A DNA stretch of 64,000 nucleotides from JAHEDT01 sp963825615. GTDB lineage: Bacteria; Desulfobacterota; Desulfuromonadia; Desulfuromonadales; BM103. The stretch's first letter is position 1; the number at the start of each line of letters is the position of its first letter. Positions 33,426 to 41,276 of this stretch are shown here, one piece after another. The position numbers were made by a program, and so were the translations under genes. A model generated the notes under the pieces. The model ran no database searches and was not told the origin of the DNA. It was given only the letters and a program-made list of their open reading frames with translations. The DNA is taken from the NCBI GenBank assembly GCA_963825615.1, contig CAWGTV010000006.1, forward strand, positions 186,001 through 250,000. Reading direction: 5' to 3'.

Positions 33426-33890
33426 TCAATCTGAAACAAGTTCAAGAAAATGTTCTATCCGGATACACCCAGTAACGCTCATCGCTGCGGGGCACTTTTC
33501 AATGTAATTCTCCAGTGCCCAACGAGCATCAGCTTCTTCTTCGTGGCTTAGTTTCAGTACATAGTGAACACGAATCACTGTAATTTTGAGTACGCCCTCT
33601 ACATTCTCAATATCGCCTTCGACATTAGACCGAAAAAGGTCGGTATGGGTTCTTATCTTCTTGGTCGCCAGCACGCTGGCGAAGGTTCCCATCATTCAAG
33701 CCGAGACTGCACCGACTATGTGATCCAAAGTAGCAGCGTGCTCTTCTACTGGATCAACCTTGTAAAATTTCTGTATTCCTCCATGGACCCCATAGAAGAC
33801 CGGTTCAGAGAAGCCTTCTATTTGAGCTATCCTGATCGGACCCCGGTCCCTTGTGATCGTTATCCGTGATGTGTGAACTATTTCAGCCAT
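33426..33890 (-). CDS. OsmC-family selenoprotein (in-frame TGA read as selenocysteine)
   Basis: The ATG at 33888-33890 follows a strong AAGGAG. The frame runs 64 codons, meets TGA at 33696-33698, and continues in the same frame for 89 codons to a normal stop, giving 154 residues. Around the TGA the product reads HIVGAVSA-U-MMGTFASVLATKKI; in OsmC/Ohr proteins this is the peroxidatic cysteine position, and the second conserved cysteine is present later (IEKCPAAMS). Thirteen nt after the TGA is a hairpin (TCGCCAGC-GT-GCTGGCGA) of SECIS type. OsmC-like selenoproteins are known. The protein probably reduces organic hydroperoxides. A nonsense mutation is the alternative. Confidence 0.8.
33665..33682 (-). 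promoter_or_regulatory. Candidate bacterial SECIS hairpin of the osmC-like gene
   Basis: On the coding strand, 13 nt after the TGA, TCGCCAGC is perfectly complementary to GCTGGCGA with GU at the tip (more realistically a 7-bp stem with a CGUG loop). The tip G is 22 nt after the TGA, inside the window used by bacterial SelB. It lies in coding sequence, as bacterial SECIS elements do. Confidence 0.7.
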
Positions 33891-33996
33891 AATATCATCT
33901 CCTTTCTTATGCATGCCGACATATAAAACGTTACCATATTGGAGTGACCGCGCTCGAAAGAGAAGGAAAAATCGGCCCTAGAAGTCGGTCCATTGA

Positions 33997-34055
33997 ATTG
34001 ACTATAGTCAAAAGCAGCTTATCTGGCTAAATTTTCTGAAACCCTGACAAATAAA
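33997..34055 (-). repeat. Terminator-linked intergenic repeat, copy D
   Basis: Begins with the perfect palindrome TTGACTATAGTCAA, then ATCTGGCTAAATTTTCTGAA and ACCCTGACAAATAAAA, similar to copy C and to the block at 30553-30580 (GCCGAACCCTGACCCATAAA). On the minus strand it follows the terminator of the small Cys-rich gene. Confidence 0.45.
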
Positions 34056-34090
34056 ACGGCCAGCTGATCTAATTACAGGGGCCGTAATAT
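34056..34090 (-). terminator. Terminator of the small Cys-rich gene
   Basis: ACGGCC pairs with GGCCGT, with inner CTG/CAG pairs; on the minus strand TTTTATTTG follows. It starts 53 bp past the stop of the gene at 34143. Confidence 0.6.
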
Positions 34091-34142
34091 TTTCTGATTT
34101 GGGCGAGGTTCTTTAGATGAGAAATTATGATGTAATAAATGT

Positions 34143-34349
34143 TTAATTTAATCTTCGAATAAGCTGACCTGTCGGGGAGAGCTCGTCAGGAGGGGACACG
34201 CCATTGTCTTTCTCGTATGATTTACGTTTGCATGATAGGTGCAAGAGACCACAACAGTAGAAGTCCATCAGCAAAGCATCGACCTTTAGTCCTTCTGTCT
34301 GTTGTTGTTTTATATAAAACGCGCACTGCATAGATAAATCACAAAGCAT
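34143..34349 (-). CDS. Small cysteine-rich cytoplasmic protein (68 aa)
   Basis: A 68-residue protein with a very strong ribosome site (AGGAGGG) before the ATG at 34347-34349. Cysteines fall in the pattern C-x4-C...CC-x6-C (LCDLSMQCAFY, then FYCCGLLHLSCKRKSY), followed by a conserved-looking PPDELSPTGQLIRRL end. Small proteins with this spacing and a proline-rich end are common in Desulfuromonadales and probably bind a metal, but I cannot give a family name. It stands alone and has its own terminator. Confidence 0.65.
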   Translation of the reverse strand: MLCDLSMQCAFYIKQQQTEGLKVDALLMDFYCCGLLHLSCKRKSYEKDNGVSPPDELSPTGQLIRRLN

Positions 34350-34811
34350 ATTTTGATCCCTCCTATAGAATCCCCACTATGAATAGGGAGTTTTTTAATA
34401 ACGGGTTGTTTTAGGTAATAAATAAGATTGTCGCAGACCCATCTTTGAAAACAGTTCTTGGTTAGTTGTTAAGATATCTGCTCGCACTTTAAAAATAAAC
34501 GTGATGACTCGTAAAACATCAATCGATATCTCGCCAAATTAACTGCACAAAAGCACATATCAAACCTAGCGATTATTGTTTAAACTTTTTTCTATGCTCA
34601 TGTGAAAATTAAGCAGCCCCCCGGCACTCAAACCAAGTGGCCATTAAAGTGCGTCCGAATGTCTAACCGTAACACCTCGATTTTCATCCTAGAAGGCGCG
34701 ACTAATGGGACATCTCTGACAAAGTGAAACCAGACTGTAAACTTTAATTGCTAGGCTTCGTTTAATTTGGACACAAAGAAAGGACATATCCATGACGAAA
34801 GGAGTTTGACC
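34350..34811. other. AT-rich intergenic region, nothing recognised
   Basis: About 460 bp of AT-rich sequence between the Cys-rich gene (minus) and the disrupted exported-protein gene (plus). I found no coding frame, RNA element or clear promoter. Confidence 0.4.
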
Positions 34812-35134
34812 ATGAAGAGAAAGCTAGCAATCTTTGTTGCATTGATATGTTCAGTCTTGTTGCCATCGTTTTTACCTTGGCCGCTAACCAAGCAAACGAG
34901 CAGGGAAGAATACAAGTACAAGAGCATGAGCAGATCTACGGAAGCCAAAGGATGACAGAGCAGGAGCGAAAGGAGTATCGCAGCAGAATGCAAGCAGCAA
35001 AAACTAATCAGGAACGAGAACAAATACGTATGGAGCACCACGAGCGCATGAGAGAGAGAGAGCCAGGAAACAAGGTCTCAGCATTCCGGATTCCCCACCC
35101 CCTAAAGGCAGTGGCATGGGTGTCGGCAAAGTAA
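34812..35134 (+). pseudogene. Disrupted small exported Glu/Arg-rich protein
   Basis: The coding signal moves through three frames. It begins at the ATG at 34812 after a GGAG site with a signal-peptide start (MKRKLAIFVALICSV), shifts near 34850-34875 to ANQANEQGRIQVQEHEQIYG, MTEQERKEYRSRMQAAKTNQ and EREQIRMEHHERMRERE, and shifts again at an AG dinucleotide run (35051-35062) to ARKQGLSIPDSPPPKGSGMG. Dropping one AG unit restores the second junction exactly. I recall similar small periplasmic proteins with YGSQ-x-MTEQER motifs in proteobacteria, without known function. A terminator follows. Confidence 0.6.
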
Positions 35135-35157
35135 AAAAAGCAATTAAAAGAAAAGGA

Positions 35158-35195
35158 AATGGCCAGCTTGTGAATACACAGTTGGCCATTTTTTC
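35158..35195 (+). terminator. Rho-independent terminator after the disrupted exported-protein gene
   Basis: AATGGCCA pairs with TGGCCATT around a 17-base loop and is followed by TTTTTTC. Confidence 0.8.
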
Positions 35196-35382
35196 ATGGT
35201 TTAAAGAGCATCCTAATGTGCCTATCAATAACACATTCTTTTCCGTCCTAGCAGTCGTTATAAACAGTAACATCCCGCGGGGAATTTATGGAGATGATTC
35301 CCGGAAAAACTGTGTCGAGATTCCGCCGAGATGACGTCGCCAGCGTGATTTTACAGGAGAACAAAGTAATCGACTGAATCCT

Positions 35383-36285
35383 TTAGGGAGAAGGAGTCAA
35401 GACGCCGTCATGGAACCTTTCCCCGACCGTTTCTGCAACTGTCACGGTAACTTCCATGCTGAGGAAGGCCTGCGCGGAGCCTGCATAGGTCCCCCACAAG
35501 GGGAGCACATGCTCCGGAGCCCAAGCAACGGCGACGCGAATGAGATTGCGGTTGCCAATAATGTTGTTGGTGGGATCGAAATCGATCCATCCAGCACCGG
35601 GCAGATATGCCTGCATCCAGGCATGGGTGGCTCCGCCCCCGGCAAGGCCTGAACTATCAGGGGCAAAGATATAACCACTAACAAACCGAGCTGCGATGCC
35701 GAGAGATCTGACCGCGTCAATCATCAGTACGGCAAAATCCCGGCAACTGCCACGACCAATCAGCAACGTCTCCTCAGAAGTTTGCACACCTTTCTCAACG
35801 CGGCGGTTGTAGATGATTTGATCCCGAATACCGTAGGTCATGGCGCGAAGCATCTTTATTGTGTCGGTGGCATCCGATGAATCAAGAAACTGCAACGCCC
35901 AGTTTGCAACTCTCTCGTTCGGAGAGGGCCGATCCAGAGCGCGGATGAGATTGGGGAAATCCTCATCGGAATAGCGGAAGGGATAGGTACGGGCATAATC
36001 CTCAAGTGGATATTCCGGCAGTGTGTTCTCGTAATGCTGGAGTGTTACGAAGCTGTCGAATCGGAGTTCGGACGCTGTGCCTGCAAAATTGGCAATCGTG
36101 ACGGAATTGTCGAAGGGATCGTGCAGCCAACGCAGGCTCTCTGGTTGCGGCGAGATCGAGAGTTTGATTCCGATTAACCGCAGGTCGTGACTCTCACGTG
36201 GCCGGAACATCATGCGGTGTTCGCCAAGGATGACGGGCTCGCGGTAACGGTAGACGGTAGAGTGATTTACTGTAAGAAAAGACAT
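35383..36285 (-). CDS. Transglutaminase-like cysteine protease-fold protein (first of a pair)
   Basis: About 300 residues. An N-terminal bacterial transglutaminase domain (HSTVYRYREPVILGEHRMMF) precedes the core, in which the Cys-His-Asp triad is visible: GRGSCRDFAVLM, ATHAWMQAYLPG and GWIDFDPTNN. Such proteins are mostly peptidases or amide-bond hydrolases; the substrate is not known. The ATG at 36283-36285 overlaps the stop of the upstream gene as TAATG, so I prefer it to the ATG 21 bp upstream. It is co-transcribed with the second transglutaminase-like gene. Confidence 0.85.
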   Translation of the reverse strand: MSFLTVNHSTVYRYREPVILGEHRMMFRPRESHDLRLIGIKLSISPQPESLRWLHDPFDNSVTIANFAGTASELRFDSFVTLQHYENTLPEYPLEDYARTYPFRYSDEDFPNLIRALDRPSPNERVANWALQFLDSSDATDTIKMLRAMTYGIRDQIIYNRRVEKGVQTSEETLLIGRGSCRDFAVLMIDAVRSLGIAARFVSGYIFAPDSSGLAGGGATHAWMQAYLPGAGWIDFDPTNNIIGNRNLIRVAVAWAPEHVLPLWGTYAGSAQAFLSMEVTVTVAETVGERFHDGVLTPSP

Positions 36286-37193
36286 TAGTGGGCTGCTTCT
36301 GGCCATTCGCTATCTGGAATTTCATCGGTCCAGACCCGGAAGCTTTCCAGTGTGTTTGGTCCAAATGTCGTCGTTATGGCGACATCACAGGCATCTCGGC
36401 CGCGCGCCATCAGGACACGGCCCCGACGGGGCACATTGTTGCGCGGGTCGAAGGTGTGCCAGCGACCGCCTATCCAAGCCTCGAACCACGCTGCAAAATC
36501 ACCCACGCCATAAGGAGGGGGGGTACCGAGATCACTCAGGTAACCGGTGCAGTATCGCGCCGGGATATTCAAGCAGCGGCAGAAGGTCATCGCGAGATGC
36601 ACATAGTCGCGGCAGACCCCGGTCCGATGGTTAAAAACCTCCACTGCACTGCGAGTCGCGCTGGCGTTCTGGTAGTTGAAGGCAATATGATTATGAACGT
36701 AATCGCAGATTGACTGCACGCGCGGGTATCCTGGGGTCGTGCCGCCGAAAAGTTGCCAGGCCGCCTGAGACAACAAGTCAGTCTCGCAATAGCGGCTGCC
36801 CAGCAGAAACACAAGGGTTTCTTCAGGCAGATGCTGCACGGAGTCCTGCCAAGCGTCGGGCATAATCTCATCAGGCTGGTTGTTATCTCTGACGATAGCA
36901 TCGGTTGTCAAGCGAAGACGGCCCGCAGGTGCTAACCCGCGGTTACACCAGTTGCCGAAGGCGTCATGATAACCAGTAATCGATATCGGCGGCTCAGTGA
37001 TAAGACGGTCGGTGACGACCAGGTCGGCGGTCCGCGAATGATGGATATTCACGAGGAGGATCATCGGTGTTGGTTGTGGAAAGCTATATATCAGTTCGTA
37101 TCCGGTCCGGAGCTGCACTGTTTCCTCCAATCGTAGTAGGTCTAAATGATGCACATGGGATTTTCTCCTCCCTTGACCAATCCCCGCATCCAT
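36285..37193 (-). CDS. Transglutaminase-like protein (second of a pair), catalytic His replaced
   Basis: A 302-residue relative of the downstream gene. It begins with LRTGYELIYSFPQPTPMILL, typical of this subfamily. The catalytic cysteine is Cys194 (RTGVCRDYVHLAMTF) and the aspartate is in WHTFDPRNN, but the residue that should be His before AWFEA is Ala234 (VGDFAAWFEAW). I recall relatives with non-His residues at this site. GGGAG precedes the ATG at 37191-37193. The pair forms an operon with a 1-nt overlap. Confidence 0.85.
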   Translation of the reverse strand: MDAGIGQGRRKSHVHHLDLLRLEETVQLRTGYELIYSFPQPTPMILLVNIHHSRTADLVVTDRLITEPPISITGYHDAFGNWCNRGLAPAGRLRLTTDAIVRDNNQPDEIMPDAWQDSVQHLPEETLVFLLGSRYCETDLLSQAAWQLFGGTTPGYPRVQSICDYVHNHIAFNYQNASATRSAVEVFNHRTGVCRDYVHLAMTFCRCLNIPARYCTGYLSDLGTPPPYGVGDFAAWFEAWIGGRWHTFDPRNNVPRRGRVLMARGRDACDVAITTTFGPNTLESFRVWTDEIPDSEWPEAAH

Positions 37194-37461
37194 TATACTC
37201 CCGTTTGTCGAGGGTTTGAGAGAAGTATTGACTTTATAATATATTCACAAAGAAGAAATTTGAGCTGCACTGCAAAGATGGAACTTGCAGATTGCAGTTA
37301 CACTCATCTTATAACGAGCGCCACAGAAATCGACCAGCGCGCCTGGAGCCCAGGAGTGGCCGTTTACAGCCCCTGCAATGTGAGAACCTGGATACCGCCT
37401 TTAATCTGTTCTGGCAGTCGTAAATTCCAACACAATGGGGAAATCTCTGCATATAGAATCC

Positions 37462-38163
37462 TCAAGGCATACTTCGGATTCTGTCGATCCTGTCATTGGT
37501 AGCGGGGTGAGTAGCGAAAAATCCGCCACCACCGCCTCCCGTCGTCTGCTGCAGCCAGACCATAGTATTGACCATCATCTGCTTACCGTCGGGATGTATC
37601 CTGCGCAGGAGCACAACCCCATGCAAGTCCGCCGCATACTCCTCGTTCCGACCGTAAGCCCTAATCACCAAAGTCCCGGCAATCGGAGTGAGTTGCCCGC
37701 TCCCCGGGAGAAACTGGTCCAGCAGAACGGTCGCAATATTCAAACCCGCTCCCAGGGCCTGGGCTTTGGCAACATGACCGAGGTCATCATGGGCAATCTC
37801 ATGGGCCAGAACCGATTCCAGATGCACGTCATTGGCCTTGCTCAAGAGCCCCGTCGTCACAATAAACTGGCCGCTTCCGGCGCTCCCTGCATTGATCTGC
37901 GGATCCTCAACCACTTCGATCTGAACCTGCCTCGTCGATATCGGATGGTCCATCTTCTGCAGAAGAGGAATCATCAGCCGCCGCAGCCTCTCAACCTGGG
38001 CAGCATCGACTTTCCCGCCGGCGGCCGAGCCGGGCGACCGCCGGGAGGAAGAAGAATCCGCAGGGACTCCGCCAAGGTTGAGGCAGCCGGAAACGAAAGC
38101 CAGAACAAAGCCGGCCAGAACAACGTTGATCGCTACGACGGTTTTGTTCATACAATTAATCAC
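37462..38163 (-). CDS. M48-family zinc metalloprotease, lipoprotein
   Basis: A 233-residue lipoprotein (lipobox VSGC, Cys27 from the GTG start) with an M48 peptidase domain: HEIAHDDLGH at residues 121-125 and following, and the third ligand in NEEYAADLHGV. A C-terminal GGGGGG then FATHPATNDRIDRI is typical of this LoiP/BepA-like group, which works on outer-membrane or periplasmic proteins. The GTG at 38161-38163 overlaps the preceding frame's stop (GTGA); an ATG four codons later is possible. Confidence 0.85.
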   Translation of the reverse strand: MINCMNKTVVAINVVLAGFVLAFVSGCLNLGGVPADSSSSRRSPGSAAGGKVDAAQVERLRRLMIPLLQKMDHPISTRQVQIEVVEDPQINAGSAGSGQFIVTTGLLSKANDVHLESVLAHEIAHDDLGHVAKAQALGAGLNIATVLLDQFLPGSGQLTPIAGTLVIRAYGRNEEYAADLHGVVLLRRIHPDGKQMMVNTMVWLQQTTGGGGGGFFATHPATNDRIDRIRSMP

Positions 38164-38791
38164 TGGGTCTTCTCTATAGCATCGCTCAGGATCTTCTGAG
38201 CATCATGCCAGATGCGTTCGATTCCGGCCTTCAGGCCTTTCCATTGGTCATCACTCGCCACTGACATCCCTTGCAGCTCAAGCGCAGTCGGCTTCTTCAC
38301 CAAAACCAATACGGCCTTTTCCTTGAAGGCCCAGCCCACGGTACCGTCCGAGCCCATGCCGTAGAGAATGACGCCGATACTGTGCTCCTTGCAATCTTCT
38401 GCCAGGGAGTGGAAGAAGAAATCGATGGGGAGGCGCAGGCCGCTGGGCACCGTTGGCGCGATCAGGGACAGCACCCCGTGCAGAATTAACATGTCCTTGT
38501 TGGGGGGATCACATAGACGCAGTTCGGCTTGTCCTTCACCCGATCCATGACCGGATAAACCTCCATGCCGGAGACACGCTGGAGCAACTGGGCATGATCC
38601 CCTTGTGGGTCGGGTCGATCACCAAGCTGAGACCGCTCCCTGCCGGCACGTGGCGCAGGAATTGCCCCAGCGCAGACCTCGACAGAGGCGCCGATGCTCA
38701 CAATCGGGAAAGGTGGTGGTGGCAAAGGTTCTTTGCAAGTAACCGTTGTGTGTTCATTGCCACTGTTCGCTGTATTTATCCATTTTTTCAT
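38160..38791 (-). pseudogene. Decayed CheB-type methylesterase domain
   Basis: Pieces of a CheB domain lie in different frames on the minus strand: FPIVSIGAS; then ALGQFLRHVPAGSGLSLVID and PTHKGIMP; then QLLQRVSGMEVYPVMDRVKD and PNCVYVIPP; then, after a frame change at a run of six C (coding strand, near 38505), NKDMLILHGVLSLIAP and LRLPIDFFFHSLAED...GVILYGMGSDGTVG. Normal CheB/CheR-type receptors-kinase hybrids have these in one frame with more sequence between them. At least three frameshifts and small deletions are needed, so this is a true remnant. The last 30 codons (GLKAGIERIWHDAQKILSDA) are not CheB-like and end in the M48 gene start. Confidence 0.7.
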
Positions 38792-39470
38792 CTATTTAAA
38801 TTATACCACCAAATATCAACTTCCCCGCCATAACTAACCATCATGGCAATGGAGTAGCGCTCGAAATGGGAAAATGCTGCATGGAGCCCTTAAAAAATCG
38901 TCTTGCAGAAGGTTCGTGTTCACACCGTAAAAGAAGAGATTCGAGCTCCCATCCGAGCCAGGAGCATTTCTTGAATGATGTAGAAGGAAAGGATCCTGTA
39001 GGTGGAGGTAATGGCGGCGATACTTTCAGGCCGAGCAAAGTCAAAAGGAAATGCTATCGGAATACCACCTCGCATGCCATCCAGGTCAGGAGTTGAGCGC
39101 CTTTCTACAGTATATGCGGAAGCCACCGCATGAGAAGAATGGCACACTAAACTGGCCCAACGGGAAAACAGGGTGATAACGATAGCCAGCAGGCCCGCCC
39201 TGGATATGAAAAATCACCTTTTGCGAAGGGGGTTTCAATCATCCGGCATGGCCCTCAGGCAACAAATTCCTTCAAACCTTGATGGGGTAAGGTCAAAGTT
39301 CTGAATGCCCTAAAAATTATGTCAGCAACTCATGAGGGTCAATTTCGTCTGTTCGGCTTGAATTCTATAACCCCTGATTTTTAAGATTCAACATTAAATT
39401 CCGGTTTTTAAAAATTCTTGCGGCTCAAATCTTTGAGTTATTTCTGCAGTGGATTCCAAATAGCTCCCGC
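38792..39470. other. Long intergenic region at the rplS end of the accessory block
   Basis: About 680 bp. Frames of 67-76 codons exist on both strands (38841-39147) but have no ribosome sites or family resemblance. It may be decayed coding DNA, as the neighbouring CheB remnant suggests. I see no RNA gene, inverted repeat or attachment-site-like duplication. Confidence 0.4.
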
Positions 39471-39503
39471 AAAAAAAAAGCCCCGGCTCGAAAAGCTGGG
39501 GCT
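39471..39503 (-). terminator. Terminator of the ffh-rplS operon
   Basis: On the minus strand AGCCCCAGCT pairs with AGCCGGGGCT around a TTTTCG-type loop, followed by a run of nine T. It lies 26 bp after the rplS stop, so rnhB is not read from this operon here. Confidence 0.9.
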
Positions 39504-39528
39504 GTAGATTCTCTCTGATGGGTGCTGC

Positions 39529-39876
39529 TTAGCGCTGGCGCACTTCTTTGATACGGGCCGCCTTGCCCTGCAGGTTGCGCAGGTAGTAAAGCTTGGCGCG
39601 GCGCACCTTGCCGACCATCATCACTTCGACCTTATCGAGACAGGGTCCGTGCAGGGGGAAAACCCTCTCAACACCCATGCCATTGGACACCTTGCGCACA
39701 GTGAAGGAAGAGCCAACGCCATTGTTGTGGCGCTTGATGCAGACGCCCTGGAAGACCTGGATACGCTGTTTGTCGCCCTCGGTGATCTTTACATGCACGC
39801 GCAGGGTATCTCCCGCCTTAAACAGGGGGATATCCTTCCTCATATTTTCCATGCCGATATAATTGACAATGTTCAT
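39529..39876 (-). CDS. rplS: Ribosomal protein L19
   Basis: L19 sits at the 30S-50S interface. The 115-residue product carries the family core: FKAGDTLRVHVKITEGDKQR, VFQGVCIKRHNNG, and SFTVRKVSNGMGVERVFPLH, ending KLYYLRNLQGKAARIKEVRQ. It is the last gene of the ffh-rpsP-rimM-trmD operon and is followed directly by a strong terminator. Confidence 0.98.
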   Translation of the reverse strand: MNIVNYIGMENMRKDIPLFKAGDTLRVHVKITEGDKQRIQVFQGVCIKRHNNGVGSSFTVRKVSNGMGVERVFPLHGPCLDKVEVMMVGKVRRAKLYYLRNLQGKAARIKEVRQR

Positions 39877-39996
39877 CGTTTTTAGCCTCCTAAAGATAAG
39901 CGAACCGCTTATTTACCGTAAAAGGGTAAGACGAGTCAAGCCAAAAAATCGAAAATAGCTCAGTTCAAACCCGTCGCAGGACGTAGCAAAAAAAGT

Positions 39997-40626
39997 TTAA
40001 AGACTGGTCGAACGGATCGTAGCCCGCGACAACATCGCCTGGATCTCCCGCCGCACCTCAGGAGCGTCGCCAGACGCCGTGAAATAGAGGAAAAACCAAT
40101 ATTTTTCCACGTAGCCGACGTAGCCGAGGAAAATCATCGGACGCTCATGCAGCAGATAACTGGCGCTGAGCAGAAAGGTTGCGGGGACACCGGCCAGCTT
40201 TGCGGGAGCAATGTCCCAGACGAGCTCCGACACATCATCCTCGTGCTCCAGGCTGAGCACGGCAGCCTCCGCTGAACGGCGCACGGAGCGTGCATCGGGT
40301 TCAGGTTCGCCGGGTGCGAGGGGGCTGAAATCGATATCGAGATGGGCGCCGCTGACCGCATGGAAGAGGATCGCTTCATTGGCCGCCAGGCGCTTGCGGG
40401 CGACGGCTTTTATCTGCTCCTCGGTCGCGCCGGCCGCGGCCGGGTCATGTGCGACATGGAGGGCCAATTCATCGACCAAGGCTTCTGGCGGCTCCAACTG
40501 CAAAGTCCAGCCAGGAGAGAGCTCGATCTCTAGCACCAGCTTCTCGGCAACAGTGATCTCGACTGCACTCGCGGGCCCCGCGCACAGACAGAAGCACAGG
40601 GTCAACCAAAAGGGATATCTGATCAT
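39997..40626 (-). CDS. Exported protein of unknown function
   Basis: A 209-residue protein from the ATG at 40624-40626, after AGGATGG. It has a signal peptide (MIRYPFWLTLCFCLCAGPASA) and then a soluble domain with an aromatic stretch near the C-terminus, IFLGYVGYVEKYWFFLYFTA. An earlier ATG would add 17 charged residues before the signal peptide and is unlikely. I do not recognise a family. Its place between the RNA methyltransferase gene and rplS suggests co-transcription, not function. Confidence 0.7.
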   Translation of the reverse strand: MIRYPFWLTLCFCLCAGPASAVEITVAEKLVLEIELSPGWTLQLEPPEALVDELALHVAHDPAAAGATEEQIKAVARKRLAANEAILFHAVSGAHLDIDFSPLAPGEPEPDARSVRRSAEAAVLSLEHEDDVSELVWDIAPAKLAGVPATFLLSASYLLHERPMIFLGYVGYVEKYWFFLYFTASGDAPEVRREIQAMLSRATIRSTSL

Positions 40627-40700
40627 CGCACCATCCTGACAGTTCTTGGATTCTATCTGATGGGAAGAGAAATGCACGCAGACCTATAAAAAAGCGGGCC

Positions 40701-41276
40701 TCAGGTCAGCGGCAGGACCGCACCGTCCTCGCCGATCAGGCGATCGAGCACAATGGCCGCCGCCGTGCGCACCGACAGGTGATTATAGTGACCGGCCCGC
40801 ACCGGTGCCAGACAGGGCCGATCAGCTGCATAGATCGCCGGGGCCAACCCGTGTCCGGTGCCGAAGACCAGCAACAGCGGATGCCGCGCAGCCAGAGCAC
40901 GGGCCTGCGGGAAATCGATACCCTCCCGGTGGCGGGCGCCGGTCAGCAACGCAAGCCCTGGGGAACCGGCCAGAGCGCGCCAATCGGCGAGCGCGTCGTC
41001 GAAGGTGTTCATCACGCGCAGGCAATCCAGGGCCTGGCAGCGGTCCGGGTTATAACTGGCGCCGGCACCCTCCTGCCAGTGACTGGTAATCCGGACAACC
41101 AGCAGCTGCTGCTCCGCGGCGGGAGTCACCAGGTAATAGCGCGAGAGATTATAGGTCACCGCCAGACGCGCAAGATCATGGATATCGAGGTTGGTCACGG
41201 CGGAGGTGACCAAGTCACCACGCCGGTCGAGAACGGGATGATGCACCAGGGCGATGGCCATCGGCTGCAGCATCAC
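40701..41276 (-). CDS. TrmD-associated SAM-dependent RNA methyltransferase (PF09936-like)
   Basis: A 191-residue protein with a SPOUT-like C-terminus: LLLVFGTGHGLAPAIYAADR then HYNHLSVRTAAAIVLDRLIG, including the GxGxGL and N-x-LSVRxA motifs of this fold. Families of this type sit directly after trmD in deltaproteobacteria and some Firmicutes. The RNA target is unknown. The start overlaps the trmD stop (GTGATG); the ATG at 41271-41273 is the alternative. Confidence 0.85.
   Translation of the reverse strand: MMLQPMAIALVHHPVLDRRGDLVTSAVTNLDIHDLARLAVTYNLSRYYLVTPAAEQQLLVVRITSHWQEGAGASYNPDRCQALDCLRVMNTFDDALADWRALAGSPGLALLTGARHREGIDFPQARALAARHPLLLVFGTGHGLAPAIYAADRPCLAPVRAGHYNHLSVRTAAAIVLDRLIGEDGAVLPLT

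Noticed and set aside
33426..33914. Two separate small proteins on either side of the TGA at 33696-33698.
   Set aside because: Together they make one OsmC protein in a single frame; the downstream part has no ribosome site of its own.
38841..39147. Frames of 67-76 codons in the gap before rplS.
   Set aside because: No ribosome sites and overlapping opposite-strand frames; more likely decayed or non-coding DNA.
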